Of a stretch of 64,000 nucleotides of DNA, positions 9,402 through 17,582 are shown one piece after another; positions within the stretch are counted from its first letter, which is position 1; each line of letters opens with the position of its first letter. A model generated the notes under the pieces. The model was not told the DNA's origin. It searched no databases and saw only the letters and a list, made by a program, of their open reading frames with translations. The DNA lies in contig NZ_JACCFK010000002.1 of assembly GCF_013410405.1 (NCBI RefSeq), forward strand, positions 62,001 to 126,000, given 5' to 3'. Both the position numbers and the translations under genes were made by a program. Source of the DNA: Amycolatopsis endophytica (lineage in GTDB: Bacteria > Actinomycetota > Actinomycetes > Mycobacteriales > Pseudonocardiaceae).

Positions 9402-9715
9402 ACGAGGCGAACCAGTTGTTTATTTCGGTGCTTGAACTTCGCGCTTTGTGTGATCGCTTGCTGAAGCATTTGTCCGAACTTGAGGGTGAAGGTGTACAGG
9501 TCGAACGTGATTACTTTTGGTCGATTCCCGACGAAGATCTGTACGATGTGTACTCCGAACCGGAAACGTTCACGGTCGGACAGGTTTCGGAGTCAATCGG
9601 TCATCTGAGGGCTCTGCTTGCGGATGAGTCCATTCAGCCGACTAGGCATATCGTTTGGTTGGCCGACGTTCTTCGTGCGATCGGAACTCCTGCGGCCAGG
9701 CGTGCAATCGAATGA
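9398..9715 (+). CDS. putative immunity protein for the RHS toxin tip
   Basis: A 105-residue acidic, mostly helical protein (begins (M)NEANQLFISVLELRALCDRL) with no signal peptide or membrane segment. Its TTG start overlaps the toxin stop (TTGA, 9398-9401), so it is translated by coupling to the toxin. Position right after an RHS toxin tip, small size and the same low G+C as the tip are the standard signs of a cognate immunity gene. No named immunity family is recognised. It would bind and neutralise the toxin tip in the cytoplasm. Confidence 0.7.
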   Translation: MNEANQLFISVLELRALCDRLLKHLSELEGEGVQVERDYFWSIPDEDLYDVYSEPETFTVGQVSESIGHLRALLADESIQPTRHIVWLADVLRAIGTPAARRAIE

Positions 9716-9768
9716 AGTTGTTGCGGAGTCAGAACGGTGATCAACCTCCAGTTGGCTTAATGTGTCAA

Positions 9769-9799
9769 GCGAGCCGGTTCGAATCCCGGATTCGCTCGC
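9769..9799. repeat. palindromic att-like site in the gap before the integrase
   Basis: A nested inverted repeat: outer arms GCGAG (9769-9773) and CTCGC (9795-9799), inner arms CGAATCC (9780-9786) and GGATTCG (9788-9794) around one base. The left half resembles a tRNA T-arm (GGTTCGAATCC), but the T-stem has mismatches and no full tRNA is present. GGGGAGCA-type direct repeats follow at about 9812-9845, a layout often seen at tyrosine-recombinase attachment sites. No second copy was found in the window. The rest of 9716-9980 shows no gene. Confidence 0.35.
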
Positions 9800-9980
9800 G
9801 GGATTCGCCTTGGGGAGCACGGTGGGGGAGCAAGTCGGGAGCAGCATCGCGCGCCGAGCGAGCCGGAACTGGCCTCACCCGACCTGAACCACGGTGCTGG
9901 CCTGGCGAAGTCGTATTTCTGCTAGTCGGCTCGGTATCGCTCTACATAGTTCACACCCAGGAGGTCACGAGGCCCGTGAG

Positions 9981-10994
9981 CTAGGCGAGTGGGTGTGGTT
10001 CTCCGGTGAGGGCAGCGAGTGCGGCGGCGACCTCGTGGATGCTGGCTCGGATGTACGTGGTTGTGGTTCCGGCGTCGTCGTGTTGGTTGATGTGTCCGGC
10101 GTAGGCGCGGGCGATGGCGTAGCCGAAGTTGCGTTCGACCCAGGTGAGTGTGGTGTGGCGGAGCCAGTGGGTGGAGATTTGCTGGGTGGCGACCCAGGGG
10201 AGGTGTTTGCCGATTCGGGTCCAGAGGTGGTCGTAGCGTCTGGTGGTGATGGGCCGGCCGTCGGTGTAGCGGAGGAGTTGCCCGTCGCGTGGGGCGTGGC
10301 GTTGGTTGGCGTGGTGCCGAAGGTGGGTCATCAGGGTTGGTGACACCGGTTGCCAGCGGACGGTTTCACCTTTCTCGCGCAGGAAGATGAGGCATTGGTC
10401 GGGGTCGAGGTCTTGGGGGCGGAGGGCGAGTGCGCCGCCGCGGCGGCAGGCGGTTTCGGTGTGCAGGCGCAGGATCAGGCTGTCGAGTGCGGGGTCGTTG
10501 CCGGTGGTGGCGGCGACGTGGTTGATCTCGGCGAGGCGGGTGTCGGCGACGGCGCGGCGGGTGGAGGGCAGGCGGCGGGGCTTGGCGACCTTGCTGGCCG
10601 GGTTGTCGGCCGGATCGATCAGCCGGTCGTCTTCGGCGTGGCGGTAGAGGCAGCGCAGCGCGGCGATGAGGTGTTCGCCGGCGCTGCGTCCGCCGCGGGC
10701 ATTGCGCCGCGGGACTACGTTGATCTTGACGTGTTCGACGAGTTGCTTGATCTCTGATGGAGTGGGTTCGTCGAGACGGCGGTGTCCCCAGTGGGCGTCG
10801 ATGCGGTTCCAGTAGGAGCCGTAGACGCGGCGGGTGCCATCGGTGACGGCGGCTGAGACGATCGGGATGTACTCGGCGAATGTGGGCACGGGTGGCCGGG
10901 CGGCGGGCGCTGCGAGGAGGTCCTCGGGGGACAGGCCCATGCGGGTCAGCAGCAGGCGCGCGGCGTCCAGGTCGGCTGAGGAGGGTGTCGTCAT
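9981..10994 (-). CDS. tyrosine-type site-specific recombinase / integrase
   Basis: Integrase of 337 residues. An N-terminal SAM-like DNA-binding domain (TFAEYIPIVSAAVTDGTRRVYGSY) is followed by the catalytic domain. The catalytic residues are visible: Arg I in TETACRRGGAL, the HxxR box HWLRHT, the later His in YAGHINQ, and the nucleophilic Tyr in TTTYIRAS. The ATG overlaps the stop of the AbrB-like gene (ATGA), so the pair is co-translated. It probably mobilised part of the adjacent accessory island; the att-like palindrome at 9769 lies downstream of its stop. No excisionase is seen. Confidence 0.9.
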   Translation of the reverse strand: MTTPSSADLDAARLLLTRMGLSPEDLLAAPAARPPVPTFAEYIPIVSAAVTDGTRRVYGSYWNRIDAHWGHRRLDEPTPSEIKQLVEHVKINVVPRRNARGGRSAGEHLIAALRCLYRHAEDDRLIDPADNPASKVAKPRRLPSTRRAVADTRLAEINHVAATTGNDPALDSLILRLHTETACRRGGALALRPQDLDPDQCLIFLREKGETVRWQPVSPTLMTHLRHHANQRHAPRDGQLLRYTDGRPITTRRYDHLWTRIGKHLPWVATQQISTHWLRHTTLTWVERNFGYAIARAYAGHINQHDDAGTTTTYIRASIHEVAAALAALTGEPHPLA

Positions 10995-11485
10995 GCGGGA
11001 TCACCGCCCAGTGCTTCGTTGTGGCGCTGGGTGAGTAGGTCGTCGAGCGCTGCGGGCGGGTGGACGATGAGCAGGTCCTGCTCGGGGTCGGCCGCGAGGA
11101 GGACTCGGTCACCGGGGCCCAGGCGGCAGCGGTGCCGGAGGGTGGCGGGCAGGCGGAGGTTCCCCTGCCTGGTCACGCTGAACACACCATGGTCGTCACG
11201 GCGGATGAGGAGGAGGCCGCGCGCTTCGCGGATGTCCAGGCGGGTGCCCGGCGTCCACGAGAGTGCGGTCAGCACGGTCCGGTCGGCCACGCGGCCGCGG
11301 CAGTCCACGGCCGCCATCCCGTAGACGACGCTGCTCGTGCGAGGCGCCGCGATCGCCGGAAGTGGCAGCGTTCGACGGGCGGTCCTGATGCCGACAGCGG
11401 TATGACCATCGCGCGGAGAAGGAGTAGCCGGTATGACCGGCTTGATCACGGCGCCGGTCACGAGGACCGCCGCCGGGAGACACAC
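10991..11485 (-). CDS. AbrB/MazE/SpoVT-type DNA-binding protein coupled to the integrase
   Basis: Up to 164 residues. The C-terminal half carries a swapped-hairpin AbrB-like segment (GVFSVTRQGNLRLPATLRHR, then GPGDRVLLAADPEQDLLIVHP). Its stop overlaps the integrase ATG, and this gene pair recurs in actinobacterial mobile loci, so it probably controls integrase expression or DNA architecture at the element. The start is unsure: the longest frame begins with a GTG at 11485 without a ribosome site, while an internal ATG (MAAVDCRGRV) would give a shorter protein. tRNA-Leu lies upstream. Confidence 0.7.
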   Translation of the reverse strand: MCLPAAVLVTGAVIKPVIPATPSPRDGHTAVGIRTARRTLPLPAIAAPRTSSVVYGMAAVDCRGRVADRTVLTALSWTPGTRLDIREARGLLLIRRDDHGVFSVTRQGNLRLPATLRHRCRLGPGDRVLLAADPEQDLLIVHPPAALDDLLTQRHNEALGGDPA

Positions 11486-11569
11486 AGACGCGGCCTACAC
11501 GCCGCAGTCAGGTGTTGGAGTGCGCTCTGGCACTGGTACGTCAGATGTGGCAGATCTGCCACGAAACTG

Positions 11570-11653
11570 TGTCCGAGGGGGGACTTGAACCCCCACGCCC
11601 GTTAAGGGCACTAGCACCTCAAGCTAGCGCGTCTGCCATTCCGCCACTCGGAC
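11570..11653 (-). tRNA. tRNA-Leu (anticodon GAG)
   Basis: An 84-base class II tRNA on the minus strand. The acceptor stem pairs GTCCGAG with CTCGGAC, discriminator A. The anticodon stem CTAGC/GCTAG closes the loop TTGAGGT, giving anticodon GAG for CUC codons. A long variable arm (GTGCCCTTAACGGGC) and the T-arm GGGGG-TTCAAGT-CCCCC fit leucine tRNA. The CCA end is not encoded. It marks the boundary between the accessory island and the conserved genes to the right. Confidence 0.95.
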
Positions 11654-11840
11654 CTGCTCTTCTGTTGTGGGGACAAGAGTAGCCCATCCTCGCGCGCTCA
11701 TGGATGGGGGGTGGGTTACTGGCGGTGACGGGGTGTGCGCTATATGGGCCGGATGTGACCCTGGGTGAGGACGACATGGTGGTCAGCGTGGCGGCGGAAA
11801 TTCGCCGGACGACGAACCGTTGAGTGGTTAGCTTGCGCGA

Positions 11841-12743
11841 GTGGATTCTGGAACGGACAGGCGGGCGATGCTCGCCGCGGGGACGGCCGTCGTGTTGTGG
11901 GCGTCGGCGTTTGTGGCGATTCGGGCGGCGGGGGAGTACTTCGCGCCGGGGGCTCTGGCGTTGGGCAGGCTTGCCTCGGGGGCGGTGGCCTTGCTCGTCG
12001 TGTTGGTCGTGCGGGGGGAAGGGGTGCCGAAGAGGGGGGCGTGGCCGGGGATCGTCGTCTCGGGGGTGTTGTGGTTCGGGGCCTACATGGTGGCGCTGAA
12101 CTGGGGTGAACAGCTCGTGGACGCGGGGACGGCGGCGATGGTGGTGAACGTCGGGCCCATCCTCATCGCCCTGCTCGGCGGGTGGGTGCTGCGCGAGGGG
12201 TTTCCGCGGCGGCTGCTGGCGGGGCTCGGCGTGTCGTTCGCCGGGGCCGTCGTCGTCGGGGTGTCGATGTCCGGGAAGGGGCAGGCGCCCGTGCTGGGCG
12301 TCCTGCTCTGCCTGCTGGCGGCGGTCACCTACGCGGGCGGTGTAGTGAGCCAGAAGCCGGCGCTGAAGCACGCCTCGGCGTTGCAGGTCACCACTTTCGG
12401 GTGCCTCGTCGGGGCGGTCGCGTGCCTGCCGTTCACCGGGCAGCTCGTCAGCGACCTGCGCGACGCGCCTGCCTCGGCCACATTGAGCATGCTCTACCTC
12501 GGCCTGTTCCCGACCGCGCTGGCGTTCACCACCTGGGCCTACGCGCTGGCGCGCACGACCGCGGGGAAGATGGGCTCGACGACCTACGCGGTGCCGGCGA
12601 TCGTGGTGCTGATGTCGTGGGCCGTGCTCGGCGAGGTGCCGGCCTGGTTGTCGCTGGTGGGCGGGGTGTTGTGCCTGGCCGGGGTCGCTGTTTCCCGGAC
12701 CCGCCGGAAACGGGCCCCGGAGCACGAGCGGCAACGGTTGTGA
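11841..12743 (+). CDS. EamA-family (DMT superfamily) transporter
   Basis: Inner-membrane protein of 300 residues with about ten hydrophobic segments arranged as two EamA repeats (first from VVLWASAFVAIRAAG, second from LLCLLAAVTYAGGVVS). The second repeat ends with the typical LGEVPAWLSLVGGVLCLAG. Family members export amino acids, metabolites or drugs; the substrate cannot be read from the sequence. The start is the GTG at 11841 or the ATG at 11868; the latter sits right before the first membrane segment. It is followed 29 bases later by a small conserved gene. Confidence 0.88.
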   Translation: MDSGTDRRAMLAAGTAVVLWASAFVAIRAAGEYFAPGALALGRLASGAVALLVVLVVRGEGVPKRGAWPGIVVSGVLWFGAYMVALNWGEQLVDAGTAAMVVNVGPILIALLGGWVLREGFPRRLLAGLGVSFAGAVVVGVSMSGKGQAPVLGVLLCLLAAVTYAGGVVSQKPALKHASALQVTTFGCLVGAVACLPFTGQLVSDLRDAPASATLSMLYLGLFPTALAFTTWAYALARTTAGKMGSTTYAVPAIVVLMSWAVLGEVPAWLSLVGGVLCLAGVAVSRTRRKRAPEHERQRL

Positions 12744-12772
12744 AACGGTTCGGGGTGGGTATCCCGTTCGGT

Positions 12773-13231
12773 ATGACGGACGTTTCGGACCGCGACACCC
12801 GCCTCGACGACGACCACCCGACGGCCCGGAACTACGACCGGGCCACGGTCGAGGCGGTCGGCAAGCTGACCGAGGCACTGGAGACCCTGGAGGTGGCGCG
12901 CGGGCACCTCTACCAGTTCCACCGCATGACGGGCACCACCGACTTCGCGGTGGGCGAAGCCGTCGACCTGCTGCGGGAGGCCGGGCACGACGACCTGGCC
13001 GACCGCATCGCGCGCGAACTGGTGGGACGCAACGTCCTGCCGGGACGGTGGACGTTCCAGGTGGTCGAGGACTTCGACGACACCTACTACCAGCCCTTCC
13101 GCGCGTTCGAGCGGCAGGCGCGCGAGCTGACGGGCGGCGAGCGGCACCTGCTGGAGGCGGAGCTCAAACGCGAACGACGGTCGCGGGGGGTGGCCGGGCA
13201 CGAGGCGACGCCGGACGAGCAGGTGCGGTGA
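12773..13231 (+). CDS. conserved hypothetical protein (152 aa)
   Basis: Soluble, mostly helical protein with many charged residues (RATVEAVGKLTEALETLEVA, ARGHLYQFHRMTGTTDF). No enzymatic motif, signal peptide or membrane segment is visible. The ATG at 12773 is the first sensible start after the transporter stop. The stop at 13231 is directly followed by the ATG of the next gene, so the two are almost certainly co-transcribed. Function unknown. Confidence 0.7.
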   Translation: MTDVSDRDTRLDDDHPTARNYDRATVEAVGKLTEALETLEVARGHLYQFHRMTGTTDFAVGEAVDLLREAGHDDLADRIARELVGRNVLPGRWTFQVVEDFDDTYYQPFRAFERQARELTGGERHLLEAELKRERRSRGVAGHEATPDEQVR

Positions 13232-13720
13232 ATGCAGACGTTCCTGCCCTACCCGGGGTTCGCCGAGACCGCGCACGTGCTCGACACGCGGCGCCTGGGC
13301 AAGCAGCGGGTCGAGACGCTGCAGGTGCTGCGGGCGCTCACGGTGCCGGGCTACGGATGGCGGCACCACCCCGCGGCGAAGATGTGGACCGGGTACGAGG
13401 AGGCGCTGACCCGCTACGGCCTGGAGGTGTGCCGGGTGTGGTGCGAGGCCGGGCGGAGCGACACGTGCGCGGTGAAACTGACCGGTGAGCTCGGGGCGGC
13501 GGTGGGCGTGGAGGAGCCGCGCGACGAGGCAGCGCTTCGGGAGGCGGGGGAATTGCCGCCGTGGCTGGGGGACCCGGACTTCCACCGCAGCCACCAGTCG
13601 GCGTTGCTGCGCAAGGATCCGGCGTTCTACGGGCGCTGGTTCTCAGGCGTGCCGGACGACCTGCCCTACGTGTGGCCCGCGTCGGACCGGCCCTCGCGGG
13701 TGCGGTCCGGGCAGCGTTGA
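13232..13720 (+). CDS. MSMEG_6728-family protein
   Basis: A 162-residue protein beginning MQTFLPYPGFAETAHVLDTR RLGKQRVE, the hallmark of the MSMEG_6728 family. This family is distantly related to pyrimidine-dimer DNA glycosylases (T4 endonuclease V-like), mainly through the early LGKQRVET segment and later WxGYExxL and HxSHQ-like motifs (SHQSALLRKDP). A role in DNA handling is therefore possible but unproven. It starts immediately after the previous stop. It ends convergently two bases from the end of the carotenoid operon. Confidence 0.8.
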   Translation: MQTFLPYPGFAETAHVLDTRRLGKQRVETLQVLRALTVPGYGWRHHPAAKMWTGYEEALTRYGLEVCRVWCEAGRSDTCAVKLTGELGAAVGVEEPRDEAALREAGELPPWLGDPDFHRSHQSALLRKDPAFYGRWFSGVPDDLPYVWPASDRPSRVRSGQR

Positions 13721-13722
13721 AC

Positions 13723-14721
13723 CTACCTCCGCGGCCATCCCTCGCTGCGCAGCCGGTAGCGCCGCTCCGCGTAGGCGAGGTCGTCCTTCCACAGGCGGGC
13801 GGCGGTATGGCGCATCAGGGGGCGGAGCACTGGAGCGGCGGCGCGTGCCACGGCGAAACCGGGACGCGAGGACGCGGCCACCACTGCTTCGATCACCGCG
13901 GTCCGGGGGCGGCCGTCGCGGCCGGGGCCCAGCGGCGTGGCGTGGGTTTCCACGACGCTGCCGACGCCCTCGCCGTCGGTGATGCGCATGACGATCGTGC
14001 GCGGATCAGGGCAGGTGAACTCCGCTTCGACGGGCACGCCCAGGGAGGGGGCGACCCGGAAGGTCACCGACACCAGGAAACGGTCGTCCTCCTCGGCGAC
14101 ATCGACCTCGTCCGGGGCGGAGAGCACCGTGAGCCGGGTGAAGGAGTACGGGTGGAACCACGAGCCGTGCCACGGATCGAGGCGGTTCGCGATGATGTCG
14201 CGTGGTTCGCAGACGCCGTCGAGACGCGCCACCGAGTCCACCCCTCCAGTGGGCCGCGCGGGGACGACTGGTTCCGGCAGCGGTTCCTCGCCACCGAGGC
14301 GGTCCAGGCGCACCCACGCCAGCACGCCGTCGTCGAAGGCGGGGTGGCAGGCACGGCCGTCGACGCGCAGCCCGTGCCACCGGCACAGCAGCCCGTCGCC
14401 GTCGACGGAACCGAGTGCCATCGGGGCGCCCAGGTGCGGGCACGCGCCCGGGGCGACCAGCAGCGAGCCCGCGGGGTCCCGCCAGGCGACCAGTTCCACA
14501 CCGGCGACCGAGAACCCGTAGGGCCGGTCGGCGCGCACGTCGCGGCTCGCGGTGAAGACGAACCAGTTTCCCGACGGCCTGGCTTCGGCGCGTTTCAACG
14601 CGGCTTCGATCAGCGAAGGCTTGGCGTCGCGATAGGTCGGTTCCTGGCGCGCCCACGGCAGGCGCGGGACCGGCTGCAACGGCCAGGTCCTCGGCCAGCG
14701 GTCACGCAACGGCATCGTCAC
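13723..14721 (-). CDS. Rieske [2Fe-2S] protein of the carotenoid operon (DUF5914-type)
   Basis: A 332-residue oxygenase-like protein, last gene of the carotenoid operon. A Rieske centre is visible as CPHLGAP followed by CRWHGL, each supplying one Cys and one His ligand. The remainder has an aromatic-ring-hydroxylase-like C-terminal half (MANRLDPWHGSWFHPYSF-like region: IIANRLDPWHGSWFHPYSF) with histidines able to bind mononuclear iron. The GTG at 14721 overlaps the crtU stop (GTGA); an ATG two codons later is an alternative. It probably modifies the end group or chain of the carotenoid by oxidation; the exact step is unknown. Confidence 0.8.
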   Translation of the reverse strand: MTMPLRDRWPRTWPLQPVPRLPWARQEPTYRDAKPSLIEAALKRAEARPSGNWFVFTASRDVRADRPYGFSVAGVELVAWRDPAGSLLVAPGACPHLGAPMALGSVDGDGLLCRWHGLRVDGRACHPAFDDGVLAWVRLDRLGGEEPLPEPVVPARPTGGVDSVARLDGVCEPRDIIANRLDPWHGSWFHPYSFTRLTVLSAPDEVDVAEEDDRFLVSVTFRVAPSLGVPVEAEFTCPDPRTIVMRITDGEGVGSVVETHATPLGPGRDGRPRTAVIEAVVAASSRPGFAVARAAAPVLRPLMRHTAARLWKDDLAYAERRYRLRSEGWPRR

Positions 14722-16199
14722 CCTCCCAGCGAAGCCAGTGCCCGCAGCGGCGCGAACCGCCCGCGAACGGGCACGGTGGTCAGTTCGTGTCCGGCCAGGC
14801 CCCAGCGCGCGAGCAGGCAGTTCGCGGCGTGCCAGCCGGTCGCGGCCGCGCGTTCCATCAGCGCGACCGGCAGATCGATGCGGATGCCGTCTCCGGCGAG
14901 CACCAGACCGTCGAACGGGGTGCGCACGCGGGGGCGGCGGGCGAAGTCGCCGACGCCGAACAGCGGGCAGTCCTGCCGCCACTGCGACAGCGAGCCGACG
15001 ATCCGGGCCGAGGCGGTCTCCGGGTAGAGCTGGTGCAGGCGGTCCACGAGCTGCGTGCGCACCACCGGTTCCTCGTCGGCCGCGGCGTAGGCGTGCAGTT
15101 CCACGACGGAGCCCGGCCAGGAGGCGGCCTCGCGTTCGTAGCGGTCCAGGACACTGACGTTGTCCAGCGGGCCGAGCCCGCCGGTGGCCAGGAACGCCGG
15201 GCGCCCGGACGCGACGGGGCGGTCCAGCCACAGCCGGTGCACCAGGAACGGTGGCGCGGTCCGCAGTCCGAGCACGCGGGAGCGCCAGTCCGCGTCGTCC
15301 AGGCCCGGGGAGTCGCGCACGATGGCTTGCAGCCCCGCCACATCGGGCGCGAGGACGACGCCGTCGGCGACCAGATCGTCCACCACCCACCGTGAGCCGT
15401 CGCGGTCCACCCGCTCCACCGGGGTCCCGGTCCGGAACCGCACCCCGAGCCGCACCAGGTAGTCACGCAGCGGCTCCCACAGCGCGGTGTCGTAGGCCGA
15501 GTCGGGCACGTCGAACACGAGCCCTTCGGACGAGCCGAGGAAGTAGAGGTGGAACATCGTGGCGAGCTCGGCGGCCGACATGTCCGAGGGCGGCGCGAAG
15601 AAGCTGCGGGAGAACACCTCGAAGGCCAGATGCCGCGCGGCGGGAGGGAAGTTGATGCGTTCCAGGAACGCCTGCGCGTCCACCTGGTCGAGCAGCTCGT
15701 AGGTGCGCGGGACGGACACCGCGGCGAGGGGAGCGGCGGCGCGGGCGTTGAGGCGGAGCAGGTCGGTGACCCGGAACGTGGGGCTGCGCAACGCGAACAG
15801 CAGCGCGTTCCACGGCGGAGCGGAAGGCAGTCCGCGGAAGGTGTCCCGGCGGCCCTCGGCGTCGATGAGCGGGTAGTCCTCGACCGGCGTGAGCCGCCGC
15901 AGGTCCGGGTCGGCGCGCCGCAGCAGGGCGCGCAGGTTGTAGTACTGCCGGAAGAACGCGTGGAAGCCGCGGCTCATCGACACGGTGCTGCCGTCGGCCA
16001 GCTCGTCGGTCCAGGCCGCGACCCGTCCGCCCAGCACGTCGCAGCTTTCCACCACGGTCACCGCAACGCCGCGCTCGGCCAGTCCGGTGGCCGCGGTGAG
16101 GCCCGCGATCCCGCCGCCCACGACGACGACCGAACGGGGAACCTGGGGGGACAGCCCGCCGGAGGGGGCTCGGTGGCGGACGGCGCGGCGGTCGGTCAC
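14718..16199 (-). CDS. crtU: CrtU-like carotenoid desaturase/methyl-shifting FAD enzyme
   Basis: A 493-residue FAD-dependent amine-oxidase-fold enzyme. The N-terminal dinucleotide fold is SVVVVGGGIAGLTAATGLAE. The segment MSRGFHAFFRQYYNLRALLR and the later AFEVFSRSFFAPPSDMSAAE are typical of CrtU, which converts beta-ionone rings into aromatic rings in isorenieratene formation, and not of CrtI. The C-terminal FAD motif LVLAGDGIRIDLPVALMERA is present. The GTG at 16199 overlaps the methyltransferase stop. With the crtYc/crtYd cyclase upstream this predicts an aromatic carotenoid product. Confidence 0.8.
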   Translation of the reverse strand: MTDRRAVRHRAPSGGLSPQVPRSVVVVGGGIAGLTAATGLAERGVAVTVVESCDVLGGRVAAWTDELADGSTVSMSRGFHAFFRQYYNLRALLRRADPDLRRLTPVEDYPLIDAEGRRDTFRGLPSAPPWNALLFALRSPTFRVTDLLRLNARAAAPLAAVSVPRTYELLDQVDAQAFLERINFPPAARHLAFEVFSRSFFAPPSDMSAAELATMFHLYFLGSSEGLVFDVPDSAYDTALWEPLRDYLVRLGVRFRTGTPVERVDRDGSRWVVDDLVADGVVLAPDVAGLQAIVRDSPGLDDADWRSRVLGLRTAPPFLVHRLWLDRPVASGRPAFLATGGLGPLDNVSVLDRYEREAASWPGSVVELHAYAAADEEPVVRTQLVDRLHQLYPETASARIVGSLSQWRQDCPLFGVGDFARRPRVRTPFDGLVLAGDGIRIDLPVALMERAAATGWHAANCLLARWGLAGHELTTVPVRGRFAPLRALASLGG

Positions 16200-16930
16200 G
16201 CGGTCTCCCCGGGGTTGGTGGCGAGGAAGGTGTGCACGACGCCGCGCTGCCAGCCGGTCATGGTTTCGCTGTGAACGGCGGTGAACCCGGCTTCGGTGAG
16301 GCGGTGGCGGAAGCGGGTGGCGCCGTCGAAGGTCGTGACGCTGCGCCACAGGTGCCGGTAGAGGGTGGCGTCCCCGGTGGTGACGCGGCCGGCGGGGATG
16401 ATGATGCTCCAGCACACCGCGGTCCACACCAGACGGGCCGTCACCGAATCACGGACCGAGTACTCGTGTGCCGCGAACGTCCCGCCCGGTTTCAGCAGCG
16501 CCCGCAGGGCACGCAGCTGGGCGTCGGGATCGGCGAGGTTGCGGATCAGGTAGGCGGCGAAGATCCCGTCGAACGGACCCGAAACACCGGACGCCGCAAG
16601 GTCTTCGACGGTGGTGTGGACGAAGTGGACGGTCGGCGGCCAGGACTTGCGCCGGGCCTGGGCGAGCATCGCGGCGGAGGCGTCGAAGGCGACGATCTCG
16701 GCGTGCGGGGCGGCCGCGAGCAGGGCGGCGGTGGAGGCGCCGGTGCCGCATCCGGCGTCGAGCAGGCGCAGGCCGCGGCCCTCGCCCGGCAACCGCATCC
16801 GGCGGGCCGAGAGCCGCAGGTGCTCGTGGTAGCCGGGGTTGGCGCCGACGAGCCGGTCGTAGGCGGCGGCGCCGGTGTCGAAGGCGCCGGGCACGGCCGC
16901 GCGGGCCAGGCCGGTGCGGTGCAGAGTCAT
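16196..16930 (-). CDS. crtT: SAM-dependent methyltransferase of the carotenoid operon (CrtT-like)
   Basis: A 244-residue class I methyltransferase. The SAM motif I is LRLLDAGCGTGASTAALL, followed by the acidic motif VAFDASAAM and motif LKPGGTFAAHEY. It resembles UbiE/COQ5-type enzymes. In the Streptomyces griseus carotenoid cluster a methyltransferase gene, crtT, sits between the cyclase and crtU in the same order as here, which is the basis for the symbol. The ATG at 16930 overlaps the crtYd stop (ATGA). Its substrate is not established from sequence. Confidence 0.75.
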   Translation of the reverse strand: MTLHRTGLARAAVPGAFDTGAAAYDRLVGANPGYHEHLRLSARRMRLPGEGRGLRLLDAGCGTGASTAALLAAAPHAEIVAFDASAAMLAQARRKSWPPTVHFVHTTVEDLAASGVSGPFDGIFAAYLIRNLADPDAQLRALRALLKPGGTFAAHEYSVRDSVTARLVWTAVCWSIIIPAGRVTTGDATLYRHLWRSVTTFDGATRFRHRLTEAGFTAVHSETMTGWQRGVVHTFLATNPGETA

Positions 16931-17250
16931 GCGGCGTCCTTCCGCACGCGGGTGTGCCGCTCCCACCGCAGCAGCACGGCGGTGACCAGCGCGAACCCGA
17001 ACAGGAAGTCCTCGACCGGGATGTCCCACGGGAAGCGGAGACCGCTGGTGTGCTCGGGCGCGTAGAGCACGATGGGCGCGCTGAGCTTGGTGAGCCAGCC
17101 ATCGACCGGGATCTGGAAGCCGACGACGATCGCCATCGAGATCCAGTACGCGGGTTTGCGGAACAGCCCGGTACGCAGGATCGCCAGCTCCCACACGCAG
17201 ACGGCGACGACCGCGAGCACCGCGGGCAGCGTGTACCCCAGCCCGGTCAC
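16927..17250 (-). CDS. crtYd: lycopene beta-cyclase subunit CrtYd
   Basis: A 107-residue membrane protein with three hydrophobic helices, one half of the heterodimeric lycopene cyclase known from Brevibacterium linens and Myxococcus. The conserved loop FPWDIPVEDFLFGFALV carries the PxE motif typical of this cyclase class. The GTG at 17250 overlaps the crtYc stop (GTGA), and its stop overlaps the methyltransferase ATG, so all are coupled. Together with CrtYc it would cyclise both ends of lycopene to beta-carotene. Confidence 0.88.
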   Translation of the reverse strand: MTGLGYTLPAVLAVVAVCVWELAILRTGLFRKPAYWISMAIVVGFQIPVDGWLTKLSAPIVLYAPEHTSGLRFPWDIPVEDFLFGFALVTAVLLRWERHTRVRKDAA

Positions 17251-17582
17251 CGGCGCACCTTCCGCAGCGCCGTCAGTCGCCCGAGCATCGCCTGCACGCA
17301 TCCATAGGTCAGCACCCCGCACACCGGGATGACCAGGAAGAACAGCAGTTCCTCCAGCGGGATCGCGAACGGCAGCCGGACCCCGGTGACGAACCGCGGC
17401 TCGTACCACCAGACGTGGCCGGCGATGGCGATCGCGTCCCACACCAGGAACACCAGCGCCACCGGCAGCACCGCGCGCGCCAGCGCCACCGGCCGCCGGT
17501 ACACGCGGGCGCCGAGGAACTCCAGCGGCAGGGTGATCAGCAGGCACCCCGCCAGCACGAACAGGTACTGGAAGTGGTCCAT
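17247..17582 (-). CDS. crtYc: lycopene beta-cyclase subunit CrtYc
   Basis: A 111-residue protein with three membrane helices, partner of CrtYd. The motif LPFAIPLEELLFFLVIPVCG holds the conserved PxEE of heterodimeric cyclases. The ATG at 17582 is preferred over the adjacent GTG at 17585 because GGAGAGGG lies 7 bases before it and the ATG overlaps a TGA in the TGATG manner used across this operon. It is separated from crtB by two copies of a 17-base repeat, described separately, which probably affects its translation. Confidence 0.85.
   Translation of the reverse strand: MDHFQYLFVLAGCLLITLPLEFLGARVYRRPVALARAVLPVALVFLVWDAIAIAGHVWWYEPRFVTGVRLPFAIPLEELLFFLVIPVCGVLTYGCVQAMLGRLTALRKVRR

Noticed and set aside
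9761..9800. Possible tRNA at the GGTTCGAATCCC motif
   Set aside because: Only a T-arm-like motif with mismatched stem; no anticodon arm or acceptor stem. Kept as an att-like palindrome.
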